From NCBI GenBank assembly GCA_037953745.1, contig JBAKBP010004326.1:1-64000 (forward strand): a stretch of 64,000 nucleotides of DNA, given 5' to 3'. The number at the start of each line of letters is the position of its first letter. Position 1 is the stretch's first letter. The notes under the pieces are model-generated. The model was not told where the DNA came from. It saw nothing but the letters and a program-made list of their open reading frames with translations, and made no database searches. Of the stretch, positions 52,108-61,723 are shown one piece after another. Source of the DNA: Lithodes maja. Taxonomy: Eukaryota; Arthropoda; Malacostraca; Decapoda; Lithodidae. The translations under genes were made by a program, and so were the position numbers.

Positions 52108-54036
52108 GGGCAAGAGTGGCTCGAGAGGTGCCAGATGCCGCAGATGGCGTGTGCTGTCACCAGGTCTCAGTCCGCTCAGGTGTCACAGCCTAGTACCCAA
52201 GTTTTAGACCAGCGGAGGAAGGGTCGGAAAGAGAAAGTCAAGGCTGGTCGGGTTGAGAGTTTGGATCCAGCGACACTCCTTGGTGACTCGGTACTTGCAC
52301 CCACTATGAGGTCCGGAGTGGCCCCAGAACCTGTCCCCCCTAGTGACATGGTAGGGCGTGTTAGCACTCCGCGACAGAAACGTTCCCAGGCGAAGCAGGC
52401 AAGGCTTGAGCAGCCCAGTATTGGGGGTGGCCACAAGTTGTTTCAGGAGCATTTAGATAGGTTGGCACCCTCGGATATATGTCGGTTGCAAGTAGAGGAT
52501 CCTGGGCTTGAGAGTTGTGGGAACGGGGCTATTGAACTCGACGAGGACGGGGATGCAAAGCCGGGAGATTTTTTTCATGTTGGGGGAATCCTGTATCGCC
52601 GTTTTTTGGATCCCAGACGTAGTTGGGATGGTGGGGCAATAGTGGTTGACCAGTTGGTGGTCCCTGAGAAGTGTCGTGATAGCCTGTTGCGGTTGGCGCA
52701 CGATGTTCCGTTGGCAGGTCACTTGGGTGTGAGAAAAACGTTGGCCTCGTTATCTAGGTTGTTCTGGTGGCCAGGTATTAAAGCCCAAGTTTCGGCCTGG
52801 GTGGCGATGTGTGGTACCTGCCAGAGGGTCGGAAAGCCGAATCAGAGCATACCTAAGGCTCCGTTGCACCCAGTGCCTGCTATTGGTCCTCCCTTCAGCA
52901 AGGTTATCATCGACATGGTAGGCCCTCTGCCTCCCAGTAGTGCAGGTAACAGGTTTTTGCTAACCCTCATGGACGTCTCCACTCGCTACCCTGATGCATA
53001 CCCTATGAGAAATTGCAAGTCTAAAACTGTTGTGCGAAACTTGCTGTTGTATTGCTCGAGATACGGGTACCCGCAGGAAATTCAGTCGGACCAAGGGTCG
53101 AATTTCACATCCACACTCTTTAAACAGACCATGCAGCAGCATGGGATCAATACGGTTGTCTCTTCAGCTTATCACCCAGAGAGTCTAGGGGTGTTGGAAA
53201 GATGGCATTCCACTTTGAAAAGCATGTTGCGGTGCTACTGTTTGGAGAACGGCAAGCATTGGGACCTAGGGTTACCGTACGTTTTGTTTGCGGCACGAGA
53301 GGTACCTGGGGAGAGCCTTGGGTTTAGCCCCAACGAGTTAGTTTTCGGGCATCAGGTTAGAAGTCCTCTGAGCATGGTGAGAGAGATCTGGGAAGGGACT
53401 GTGCCGCCATGTTCTCTAATTAAGTATGTCCTCGAGAGTAGAGACAAGATGCTGAAAAGCCTGGAGTTGGCAGGGAGAAATTTGGCAGATAATCAGGCCT
53501 TGATGAAGGATCGGTATGACATCAAAGCAAAGCTCCGGGAGTTTGTGGTAGGACAGGAGGTTTTGGTCTTATTGCCCTTAATAGGCCATCCCCTGTCGGC
53601 CAAGTTTGTTGGTCCTTACAAGGTCGTGCGGAAGTTGTCTGACCTAGATTACCTTGTGGCTACTCCGGATAGGCGGAAGAAAAATCAGCTCTATCATGTG
53701 AACCTGTTGAAAGAGTTCGTGAGGCGCCCACCTGAGCAGCCTACTGTCCCTGTGTTGGTCTGCAGCGGCCAAGGTGGAGAAGGAGAGGGGGGCAGTGAGG
53801 CACAGGTGGAGGAGAGTTGGGATTGTCATGTCTCGGCGGATCAGTGGGCGGGGAACACGAACCAGGTGGCTGTGGAAGCGCTTGAGCACCTGCCTGAGCA
53901 ACAGCGTGCAGCGATCCAGCACCTGTTTAGTTTGTACCCCACTGTGTTTGCCGAGCACCCAGGCCTCACAACTCATGCGGTGCATGATGTGGACGTTGGA
54001 GACCACCCCCCTTTAAATCAGTGCCCTATCGTGTAG
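52108..54036 (+). CDS. Gypsy-D integrase
   Basis: 633 codons from the Met at 52135, in phase with protease across one TAG. Residues 1-~185 are a variable linker with GAIELDEDGDAKPGD. Zinc domain: H189, H196 (AHDVPLAGHLG), C226, C229 (CGTC). Catalytic core: Asp260 (VIIDMVGPLP), Asp319 (IQSDQGSNFTS) and Glu355 (LGVLERWHS), the last pair 36 apart. Family consensus has Gln before GVLER; here it is Leu. GPY/F motif near 487 (AKFVGPYKVV). The end VFAEHPGLTTHAVHDVDVGD is the linker to RT. The frame closes at 54034-54036, overlapping the RT frame, with T TTA AAT at 54012. It inserts element cDNA into host chromosomes. Confidence 0.9.
   Translation, partial: GQEWLERCQMPQMACAVTRSQSAQVSQPSTQVLDQRRKGRKEKVKAGRVESLDPATLLGDSVLAPTMRSGVAPEPVPPSDMVGRVSTPRQKRSQAKQARLEQPSIGGGHKLFQEHLDRLAPSDICRLQVEDPGLESCGNGAIELDEDGDAKPGDFFHVGGILYRRFLDPRRSWDGGAIVVDQLVVPEKCRDSLLRLAHDVPLAGHLGVRKTLASLSRLFWWPGIKAQVSAWVAMCGTCQRVGKPNQSIPKAPLHPVPAIGPPFSKVIIDMVGPLPPSSAGNRFLLTLMDVSTRYPDAYPMRNCKSKTVVRNLLLYCSRYGYPQEIQSDQGSNFTSTLFKQTMQQHGINTVVSSAYHPESLGVLERWHSTLKSMLRCYCLENGKHWDLGLPYVLFAAREVPGESLGFSPNELVFGHQVRSPLSMVREIWEGTVPPCSLIKYVLESRDKMLKSLELAGRNLADNQALMKDRYDIKAKLREFVVGQEVLVLLPLIGHPLSAKFVGPYKVVRKLSDLDYLVATPDRRKKNQLYHVNLLKEFVRRPPEQPTVPVLVCSGQGGEGEGGSEAQVEESWDCHVSADQWAGNTNQVAVEALEHLPEQQRAAIQHLFSLYPTVFAEHPGLTTHAVHDVDVGDHPPLNQCPIV
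54012..54018 (+). promoter_or_regulatory. Candidate -1 frameshift heptamer T TTA AAT
   Basis: In the integrase frame the codons are CCT TTA AAT CAG. A -1 slip gives TTT AAA TCA GTG CCC, which is FKSVP, exactly the residues Gypsy-C has in its continuous frame. The heptamer fits the X XXY YYZ rule. A one-base loss from the C6 run just before it is an equally simple explanation. Confidence 0.45.
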
Positions 54037-55280
54037 CTCCCATTAAACTTCCGGCTCTCCGAGCGGAGTTAGGCTACATGTTGGAGAGGGGGCTGATAGA
54101 AAAAGGGGCGGTTAGGTGGACATCTCCCGTCACTCTGCAGCCTAAACCAGATGGCAAGGTCAGGTTTTGCATGGACTTCAAGCGGTTGAACGGCTTAACC
54201 CCCACCAATGCCTACCCTCTTCCCCGCGTAGATGACAGTGTTGACAAGATCGGGTGTGCACGTTACCTCACCAAGGTGGATCTTGTCAAGGGTTACTGGC
54301 AGGTGCCGTTGTCTGCGCGGGCGAAGCAGGTGTGCGGGTTTGTGGTGGATGGGAACACTTACCGTTGCAACGTTATGCCGTATGGGCTGAAGAATGCACC
54401 TGCAACTTTCCAATGCCTGATGAATGAGTTAGTGGCGGAGATCCCTAACTGCACCGTTTATCTAGATGATGTGATAATCTACGATGATGACTTTGAAAGC
54501 CATTGCGAGCACATCGGGGCACTGTTCAGGAAGCTGAGTGAGGCTCATTTGGTGGTCAATCTGGGCAAATGTGATTTTGTTCGGGCAACTGTGCAGTATC
54601 TGGGGTTTGTGGTAGGGTTAGGCCAGGCGTGCCCCCCCCCCCCCTTTACCAAGATACAGGCTATTAACCAGTTCCCCAGGCCGACCACCAAAAGACAGAT
54701 CATGAGGTTCTTGGGCATGATTGGGTATTACCGCAGATTCATCCACGGATACTCCTCGGTGTTGGTTCTTCTGACGGACCTACTTACAAAGACGAAAAAG
54801 TTTGGGTGGGCACCTGAGTGTGAGAAGGCCTTCTCACTGGTGAAGCATCTGTTGTGCACTCACCCCATACTCAGGGCCCCCGACTTCTCAAGACCTTTTC
54901 AGCTAGCGACAGATGCTAGCGGCATAGGGGCTGGTGCCGTCTTGTTGCAGACAGACACAGAAGGTGTGGAACACCCAGTAAGCTTCTTTTCTAAAAAGTT
55001 CAACTCAGCACAAAAGAACTATTCCGTAGTAGAGAAGGAGCTTCTGGCCATTGTGCTGGCGCTCAGGCACTTTGAGGTGTATGTTTCCGCTTTTGGCCCA
55101 GTCGTGGTGATTTACACCGACCACCACCCTTTGAAGTTTTTGAATCAGTTCCACAACCGGAATATGAGGCTAACCAGATGGTCTTTAATGTTGCAGGAGT
55201 ATAGTCTGGACATTCGCCATATTGCCGGTTGTGACAATGTGATAGCTGACCGTTTGTCCAGGGTGGAGGACCCAGGGTAG
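54021..55280 (+). CDS. Gypsy-D reverse transcriptase and RNase H
   Basis: 419 codons, opened by a GTG that is not a true start; the frame enters from integrase at -1. RT: PYRVAPIKLPALRAEL, TSPVTLQPKPDGKVRFCMDF (~35-52), motif A TKVDLVKGYWQVPL (Asp87), LKNAPATFQCLMNE, and YLDD 147-150. Connection: PTTKRQIMRFLGMIGYYRRF (~221). RNase H: ATDASGIGAG (Asp298), VEKELLAIV (Glu338/340), YTDHHPLKFL (Asp367), VIADRLSRVEDPG (Asp410) and stop. All catalytic residues are kept. A run of 13 C at 54632-54644 gives two extra prolines compared with Gypsy-C, in frame. It copies element RNA to DNA and removes the RNA. It ends 1.8 kb before the 3' LTR; no env-like frame follows. Confidence 0.93.
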   Translation: MPYRVAPIKLPALRAELGYMLERGLIEKGAVRWTSPVTLQPKPDGKVRFCMDFKRLNGLTPTNAYPLPRVDDSVDKIGCARYLTKVDLVKGYWQVPLSARAKQVCGFVVDGNTYRCNVMPYGLKNAPATFQCLMNELVAEIPNCTVYLDDVIIYDDDFESHCEHIGALFRKLSEAHLVVNLGKCDFVRATVQYLGFVVGLGQACPPPPFTKIQAINQFPRPTTKRQIMRFLGMIGYYRRFIHGYSSVLVLLTDLLTKTKKFGWAPECEKAFSLVKHLLCTHPILRAPDFSRPFQLATDASGIGAGAVLLQTDTEGVEHPVSFFSKKFNSAQKNYSVVEKELLAIVLALRHFEVYVSAFGPVVVIYTDHHPLKFLNQFHNRNMRLTRWSLMLQEYSLDIRHIAGCDNVIADRLSRVEDPG

Positions 55281-55567
55281 ATCACCACAGGTGTGTTTGG
55301 TGGAGTGGAGAAAAATTAGGGTTGCCCCTGTAGAGCAACGCTGCCAAAAACACTATGAAAAAATATAAAAACCTCACATAAAAACTCTTTCTTTTTGATA
55401 GTATATAAGTGCAGTATATTACAGCAAGAATCTAAGACACTCTGAGTTGTTGTCTTAGTAGGCTAGGCTTGGTGAAGCTTGCTCGTTGAGCATGATACAA
55501 TTATTATTATGCTATTATTTTAGGGAAGTATTGTGTAGATTTTTTTTTTTTTTTTCATAATGAAGTG

Positions 55568-55657
55568 CAGTCGACGCTCGATTTAACGGACTAATAGGGG
55601 GGAGACCGAGTCCGTTGCTGGAAAAAGTCCGTAGCTGGAAAATTGCCTTCGTATTTC

Positions 55658-55689
<32 letters not shown>

Positions 55690-56991
55690 TTGAGGGACAC
55701 GTTGTGCTGTACTGTCCCTGAAAACATAATAAAGGTCTTATTTGTCATTGATATGATAAATTTCACATGGAGAAAAAAAAAAAAAAAAAAAAAGGAAGGA
55801 TATCCCCTCCTCTGTAGGCCTACTCCCTCCCCTCCCCGTCCCGCCTCAACCCCGACCCCGTTACTGTGATAATGTTGATAAGCCTTGTGCTACACCCTAT
55901 TGATAATGCAAAACTATTGAACACACTTAAAAGTGTATATTATTTGGTCTCTATATAATCTGTGAATCATTTCCGATATGATAGAATTAAAGACATTTTT
56001 TCCACCAACTCATAATCAGCAAAAACGACACAAATGTCAATTAAAAACATGTTATAATATTTCCCCATCATTTTGTGTATACCGTGGGAACAAAAAAAAA
56101 CAAAAATCTATCAAACGTAAATCTCCCGTCTGGGAAGCTCGGCGCAAAGACGGAGGGGAGGGTTGAAATATTTCTTTGACTATCTTATTTATTATTTATC
56201 TATGTGCTGGAAGGATATTATATTTTTCAATTCCATCACATTAGAAATGATTCAAAGATTACAAAAAGTCCAAATAAGACATAGTTATGTTAATGTATAA
56301 GGGATTTAGGTAGTGCATTAGAGAGATAGATAGATAAAAAGAGTGTATATCGAGGGAAAAAAACAAAACAAAAAATCTATCAAACGTAAATCTACCATCT
56401 CTGCTCGCACGGAGGGGAGAGTTGAAATATTTTGTTGACTATCTTATTTATTATTTATCTATGTGCTGGAAGGATATTATATTTTTCAATTCCATCACAT
56501 TAGAAATGATTCAAAGATTACAAAAAGTCCAAATAAGACATAGTTATGTTAATGTATAAGGGATTTAGGTAGTGCATTAGAGAGATAGATAGATAGAAAG
56601 AGAGTGTATATCGAGGGAAAAAAACAAAACAAAAAATCTATCAAACGTAAATCTACCATCTCTGCTCGCACGGAGGGGAGAGTTGAAATATTTTGTTGAC
56701 TATCTTATTTATTATTTATCTATGTGCTGGAAGGATATTATATTTTTCAATTCCATCACATTAGAAATGATTCAAAGATTACAAAAAGTCCAAATAAGAC
56801 ATAGTTATGTTAATGTATAAGGGATTTAGGTAGTGCATTAGAGAGATAAATAGATAGAGCAACGGACTTTGCTCCAATTTTTTTTCGAGCAACGGACTTT
56901 GTCCGTTGCTGGGTCCATTGTCCGGCTATGGACAGAGTCCGTTAAATCCGAAATCCGTTGTATCGGGGTCCGTTAAATCGAGCGTCGACTG
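55568..56991. mobile_element. Tigger/pogo-like non-autonomous DNA element
   Basis: Perfect 24-bp terminal inverted repeats begin CAGTCGACGCTCGATTTAAC, with related GTCCGTT words repeated inside both ends. CAGTCGACGCTCG-type ends resemble Tigger/pogo families. Flanking dinucleotides are TG on both sides rather than the expected TA. There is no transposase frame; the interior holds T and A homopolymers and a ~260-bp tandem array. It lies between RNase H and the 3' LTR of Gypsy-D. Confidence 0.8.
56085..56865 (+). repeat. ~260-bp tandem repeat, about 3 units
   Basis: Units marked by TATGTGCTGGAAGGATATTA at 56201, 56460 and 56721, with CAAAAAGTCCAAATAAGACA and AGAGAGATAGATAGATA at the same spacing. 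Copies are nearly identical, so the array expanded recently. Confidence 0.9.
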
Positions 56992-57107
56992 TGTTTTATG
57001 TTTGTGATCGTGCCTTGTTTTCACAACTTGGGAGAGTAGCTGGGTGATGCGGGGTTGGTGGGCATTCTGTCTGGTCAGATGTGGAGTTCACCTGAGGCTG
57101 AAACGTC

Positions 57108-57124
57108 CCACATCTTGGGCGGGG
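57108..57124 (+). other. Gypsy-D polypurine tract
   Basis: CACATCTTGGGCGGGG lies directly before the 3' LTR, comparable with the Gypsy-C tract ATCTTGGGGGGGGC. Confidence 0.6.
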
Positions 57125-58902
57125 TGTTACGCTGGCCAGCTTGCCAGAATGTACTCGTAACTCACTAGCGCTCGCCAGGGCAGTGAAATGGGCTATAATA
57201 ATCGTAGAACGATGTTCTTTCTTTCGTAGTGTTCATGTTGTCACAGACAGATCAGTGGTGGTCTTTATTCTTGTCTGTGACACTTGGAAGTATTTTATAT
57301 CATTGATAGAGTATAAGATATGTTGTGTGAAGTTGTAAGGAGAAAGAGAGCAAGCAGCAAGGTGGTATTATGTGCGTGTGTATATAAGTGTTCCTTCCTC
57401 GCTCGGGCGGAGTTTCCCACGCTTGTGATTGGCCGGCGGGCCTGGCGCGTCATATGACGCCTGCTCCTCATGACGTAGTCGTCTGTGATTGGGTGCCGCT
57501 GTCTTTGTTAGTGCTGGGGGGCTCCTACTCGCGTGTCTCCTGCAGAGCTTGGCATAGCGTGCTTGGTCCTACATGTCCCTTGCAATCTGTCCCCAATCTA
57601 CCCCCTTGTACTACTGTTTCTCTCTCTGAACTTCTTCTTTTCCAATACTTCTCATCTTTATTCATTTACTTATCCCTTCTCGTTCTCGCATACGACTTCC
57701 ATAGTCGGCCAGTCGTATTACCAGCACCAGTTCTCACATACATGTTTTGCACTAGCTTTAGGGATTATTAGTCATAGTCACATGGTAGCATAGTACTGGG
57801 CTGCTTCTAATTATTGAGCTGTTCTTTCCTACTATTTAATGCTAGACAGTGGAGGGTATCTTTGGTCGTTGTCTGAGTTATGTATGTGGCAAGTCAGAGC
57901 CTGTACGACTTCGACGAAGCTAGGTAGCCTGTAACCCTTGTGCATATTTTTCCTTTGCGAGTGTAGCAGTATACAAGTGAAGGGCTTTTGCCTACTCTCA
58001 CCTGTATGCTTGCTACCTCATTTTGTTGACCTTTGTGGAGCGCCAGGGTAAGACCAGATACTTGAGATCTGGACTTACCAAGAGAGCCTCCAAGTCACTT
58101 AACGTAACATAAGGGAAATCTGTTCAAGGGGAGACAGTAGGCTACGAGCATGCTTGCGCTCTGCCTAGTTTCCTGGTACCTTTTATGCCACTGCTAGACT
58201 TTATTAGTGAGAAAGACAACATTGTGTATGCTTTAGGAATTATTCACGCCTTATTTTAGCCTAGGTTGATGCATAGTGCACAACCCAGTTTGGCTGTTAC
58301 GGTGGCTAAGGAAGTACAGTACTGTTTTGAGTGGCTGTTATTAGTGCTGTCACAGAGTTGTTGCACTCCCTTGTTTTATATACATGTATCCTACTTATTG
58401 GTGTATTTAAGATACACGTTTTGGTGTCCTGCCCCTGCATTATTTCCGTTCTATATTAACGAGCATCTTAGAGCATCAGACGTTTTTAGAAGATTCTTTG
58501 TCTGATTGCTGTAGGACTAGACTTCCAGTGTTTTCATAGAGCATTGAAGAGGTTAGTGGTGAGTACAGACTCACACTAAAGTTAACGTAAGCATATACTC
58601 CTTTATTAAATCTTGTTATAGTTTATTCAAGCATTGTTATTACTTAAGAGCATTTTATTAACGTAAAGTACTCCTGTTGTGAGTAGGCTTTGCCGTCACC
58701 GGAAAGCCTTTGTAGAAGTGCACTAAAACCCAGTTAATTGATACCCCGTTATCCAGTAGATTAACTCTGAAGGGTTTAAGTGTTTTGTTCACCGGCGTAA
58801 TAGTTCGAGGGTTTGGAATTAGCGTACCGTTGTTGCAGATATAGCCTATCTTCTAGTCCATTATTAAGTCCCCTTGTTTATTTCGTAGTGCCGGTCGTAA
58901 CA
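57125..58902 (+). repeat. Gypsy-D 3' LTR, uninterrupted
   Basis: 1778 bp, TGTTACGCTGGCC to CCGGTCGTAACA, followed by GTAG, the target duplication. It serves as the empty-site reference for the two insertions in the 5' LTR. Confidence 0.93.
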
Positions 58903-59363
58903 GTAGGGCCTGGTAAAGTTATCTTATTTTGGAAGTTTAGTTAAGAATAAATCTCGGTTCTATATAGGGACATAAAGGTTAGATTTATTAATGCCCTGGT
59001 TCTCTGGAGTAGACACAGCAGGGCCCGGTAAAACTATATTATTTTAGAGACTAGTAACGTGACTTTGGATCGAAGTCGAAGTGAGTCAATACCTGAACAG
59101 CGGGAATCCAAATACTGTAGGTAGTAACGGGAGCTCTAGAGTTCCAATGTACAAGCTATAGTGGGTCGACGAAAATATTCAATCTGTGTCTTGAACTCAT
59201 TTCGACCCGAACAGAGAAATAGTTACTAGGGTAGTATATGTTTTGTTAAATAAAGTACGACACCTCTAAATGACTGTTGAATTATCCCCCACTGTAGTAG
59301 TATATTTGGAATAAGAAAATAAGTACTACAATAATAATAATAATAATAATGAACATATCCCAC
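58903..59363. other. Flank of Gypsy-D and putative intron of the LRR gene
   Basis: Continues the CCCTGGT repeat found before Gypsy-D (GCCCTGGTTCTCTGGAGTAG, near 58994). An (ATA)n microsatellite at 59330-59350 lies just inside the intron, about 12 bp after the donor site of the exon. Confidence 0.5.
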
Positions 59364-59561
59364 CTTGAGATTATTTGAGGAGAGGCGTAGATCATTGAGT
59401 GAGACACAGTTTATCTCTCCAGCCACCCAGTCCACCTTGTTCTTGCTGGGGTCCAAGTGTGTTAGTTTCTTGAGGGAACCGACCAAGGGCGGCACACTCT
59501 TCACCTTGTTGTTGTTGAACCACAGCTCAGTCAAGTTTACCAGGCTCCCAATCACCTCAGG
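59364..59561 (-). CDS. Exon of a LAP-family LRR protein (Erbin/Densin/Lap1-like)
   Basis: A 198-bp exon, 66 codons in one open phase, bounded by TTCTCATTTAG on the acceptor side (59562-59572, minus) and CAAG|GTGGG on the donor side. The peptide starts PEVIGSLVNLTELWFNNNKV, has VPPLVGSLKKLTHLDPSKN and ends LNDLRLSSNNLK. It covers almost three 22-24 residue leucine-rich repeats. The phrases PEV, ELW...N, GSLK.LT.LD.SKN and L.DL.LSSN.L follow the LRR region of LAP proteins (LRR plus PDZ scaffold proteins at cell junctions and synapses). Proline in LDPSKN, where Val or Met is usual, is odd. No other exon of this gene is seen in the window; further exons should lie beyond both ends. It is the only host coding sequence I can support. 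Confidence 0.82.
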
Positions 59562-60125
59562 CTAAATGAGAAAGGACTACAGTACTCAGGGAAGTTGGGA
59601 TAAAGAGTCAGGGTGTTAAACAAAAGCAGAGTCCTTAACTTTTAGTCTTTATTATTGTGTATATAAAGGAAAAATAGTGGTTTATAGTTCAAATTATGTC
59701 TTTGGAAGTGATAAAATGGCCAAAACAATGCTATTCATGTTCATTTTCTTGTATTTCTTTTCATATCCATTCAAGTCTTCAAACAAAATTGCTCCGGTTT
59801 GACACCCTGTTGGATAGAATTCTAGCAATGACTCTAAATCGATTTTATCTTTAGCCTAACTATATTTTAAAGTTCCTAGATTTCCTTCATATTTCATTTT
59901 TTTTTTTTTAAATTAGACGTACAGTACTGTACTAGTCTAGAACTGTTGGTGCCGATTTATCACCTCTATATTTTCGCCGTGAACGCAATTTCTGGTACTC
60001 CTACCCGTGAAACACAATGTACATCCTTGGCGCTATAGTCTATTTCTTTTCAGCTGAGGGTAAATTGTCATGTTTCTGTCTTTGCTACTCAGCTTTAAGA
60101 TAGTTTTGTAGTGAAATACAGTATG
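59562..60125. other. Putative intron upstream of the LRR exon
   Basis: AT-rich, no gene or repeat recognised. A polypyrimidine-like stretch leads into the acceptor on the minus strand. Confidence 0.45.
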
Positions 60126-61170
60126 TTTTTTTTTGTTTTTTCTATATTCCAACTTACTTCCTCTCGGGCATAGGCTGAGAGCCTTAACCCTCCGGCCCCG
60201 GCTATGTATTATATATATATTCCTCGAAATCCGGGTGTTTTGGCCGAAAAACGTCTAGGCTAGGCTACCGTATATTCGTTAATCAGACTGCTTCCCGCAT
60301 TCCCGCGCATCCCCAAGCGTAGCTGTGTTATTTACCTGTAGAATGGCATTAAGTAGAGCTCTCTAAGTCAACTGGGTGAGCTGTGATGATGATTTCATTG
60401 GAGATAACTTTATGGCCAAACCAGCCACTTTACACCACTTTTCGATACTGAACAACAACATACAGGCACACACGAACAAGCGACGCTCTCCTTCTTGTGG
60501 CCGGAGATGCGGAGCGTCGGTCCAGCCGGCTGTTGTTTACATGCGTCGGACCGAGGCGTCGGACCGACGCCTCGCACACGAAGCTCACAGGCTTTCAACC
60601 ACTGGTACTATGTAGTACCACCCGGGTTCCTGGGGGCAAAAAATAATGGTACACGTGAGTACCAACCGGGTTTGAAGGGTTAACATTTACCGCTTTACAA
60701 TGAACAGTGAAGCCCGTGAGGTCTTGTTCCAGTTTAGGGAGTGAGACATGTGAAGCACGTAGAGTACAACGAGCACCTGCCATCTTGCCTTCACATGAGG
60801 CACGGTGCTCACTCATGGCCCGAAACGACCCCATCTCTGAAGCCACCTCGTTCCCGAGCTTCACTGTCTCACCCCCTACACTCGGACTCTCACACTTACA
60901 CACACACAACACCACCTGTTGAGCAGATAACTCACCAGGCATTGCACCCCTATAGCATAATTTGAATATGGGAATATTCATACAGTGCTATTTAATCAGG
61001 GAACAATGAGGGTATTTTATTGACGTTTTGGTGGGCTTGTGGTAATGCACTGATACTAGGTACAGCACTAATTCCATCCCCATAATATCTTCCCATTGAT
61101 ACATCGGGATTTGAACCCGGGACCTTTGGATTACCAGGCCAGTGGCAGGACCACTCCACCACACCTCCCC
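60126..61170 (-). mobile_element. tRNA(Thr)-like SINE, copy 3, split by a MITE
   Basis: The head at 61170 reads GGGGAGGTGTGGTGGAGTGG, with B box GGGTTCAAATCCCG. The tail is the T-rich run at 60126-60141. Body sequence matches copy 1 except that 60184-60683 is a piggyBac MITE. Copy 1 reads GAGAGCCTGGACATTCACAG at the insertion point. Confidence 0.88.
60184..60683 (+). mobile_element. piggyBac MITE copy 2
   Basis: TTAA|CCCTCCGGCCCCGG to CCGGGTTTGAAGGG|TTAA. The interior matches MITE copy 1 from CTATGTATTATATATATATT to about 60560 and then diverges, with a small GACGCCTCG-type duplication near 60553. It sits inside SINE copy 3. Confidence 0.9.
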
Positions 61171-61348
61171 TAATGTTAATTATGAAAACTTGGCATTAAT
61201 ACGACACACAGCCATAGTAGTATCATATATTTCCATTAAGTATCGAGAAATTAGCTAAGAGGGATTCAATTTCCCATTAGCTGGAAAAAAATAGAGTATA
61301 GTCCATTACCTACCAATATCTGCATAATACTTTGTGTTAGAGGCGGAT
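61171..61348. other. Short unassigned stretch
   Basis: AT-rich, no feature recognised. Confidence 0.4.
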
Positions 61349-61723
61349 GTTGTTGTTGTTGTTGTTGTTGTTGTTCCCTAAGCTGCCTGGCCGAACAGCC
61401 CCGAGTCCCTGAGAAAGGCCATGGCCACGATCGGGCTTTCCCACAGAGCTCTCATTGAGTGTAGATTGTGTTGTTGGCATAAGTGGTTGTGTGAAATGCA
61501 GTCTTCTATGATGTGTTTAATGGTATGGGGTGCTGTGTTACATCCCGGGCAGGCGTCGACAACGGAGTCATCCAGTCTCTTCTGATAGCTCAGGAGAGCT
61601 GGACGAGGCTGGATGTAAGAGTAAAGTCTGTGATAGATCCGCCACTTTATGTGTTCGTCTCCCAGGTTTTGTCGACTACCTGGCTGGTCCCGTGCATGGT
61701 GGTGGCGACTTCTAAGAGACTTT
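61349..61723 (-). pseudogene. LINE 3' end: ORF2 C-terminus with (CAA)n tail
   Basis: The tail is (TTG)9 in plus reading at 61349-61375. Read on the minus strand across the segment, the peptide includes ACPGCNTAPHTIKHIIEDC, a CPxC...H...C cysteine-histidine motif typical of the C-terminus of some LINE ORF2 proteins. It then continues LCQQHNLHSMRALWESP and GLFGQAA before the tail. The 5' side is cut by the solo LTR at 61724. It is the best-preserved copy of the family also seen at 117 and 48771. Confidence 0.65.

Larger units (their letters stand above)
47263..58902 (+). mobile_element. Gypsy-D: full-length Gmr1-like Ty3/Gypsy retrotransposon
   Basis: LTRs at 47263-49961 and 57125-58902 (TGTTACGC...CGGTCGTAACA) are flanked by the 4-bp duplication GTAG. 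Internal order on the plus strand: PBS, gag (50224-51600), nucleocapsid-protease (51562-52107), integrase (52135-54036), RT-RNase H (54021-55280), a Tigger-like insertion, PPT. The 5' LTR is longer than the 3' LTR because of two insertions (48771-49151 and 49294-49805). Apart from those, the LTRs differ by only scattered changes, so the element is fairly young. Confidence 0.93.

Noticed and set aside
55281..57107. Possible env or extra gene downstream of pol in Gypsy-D
   Set aside because: No frame of meaningful length; the space is mostly a Tigger-like element, homopolymers and a tandem array.
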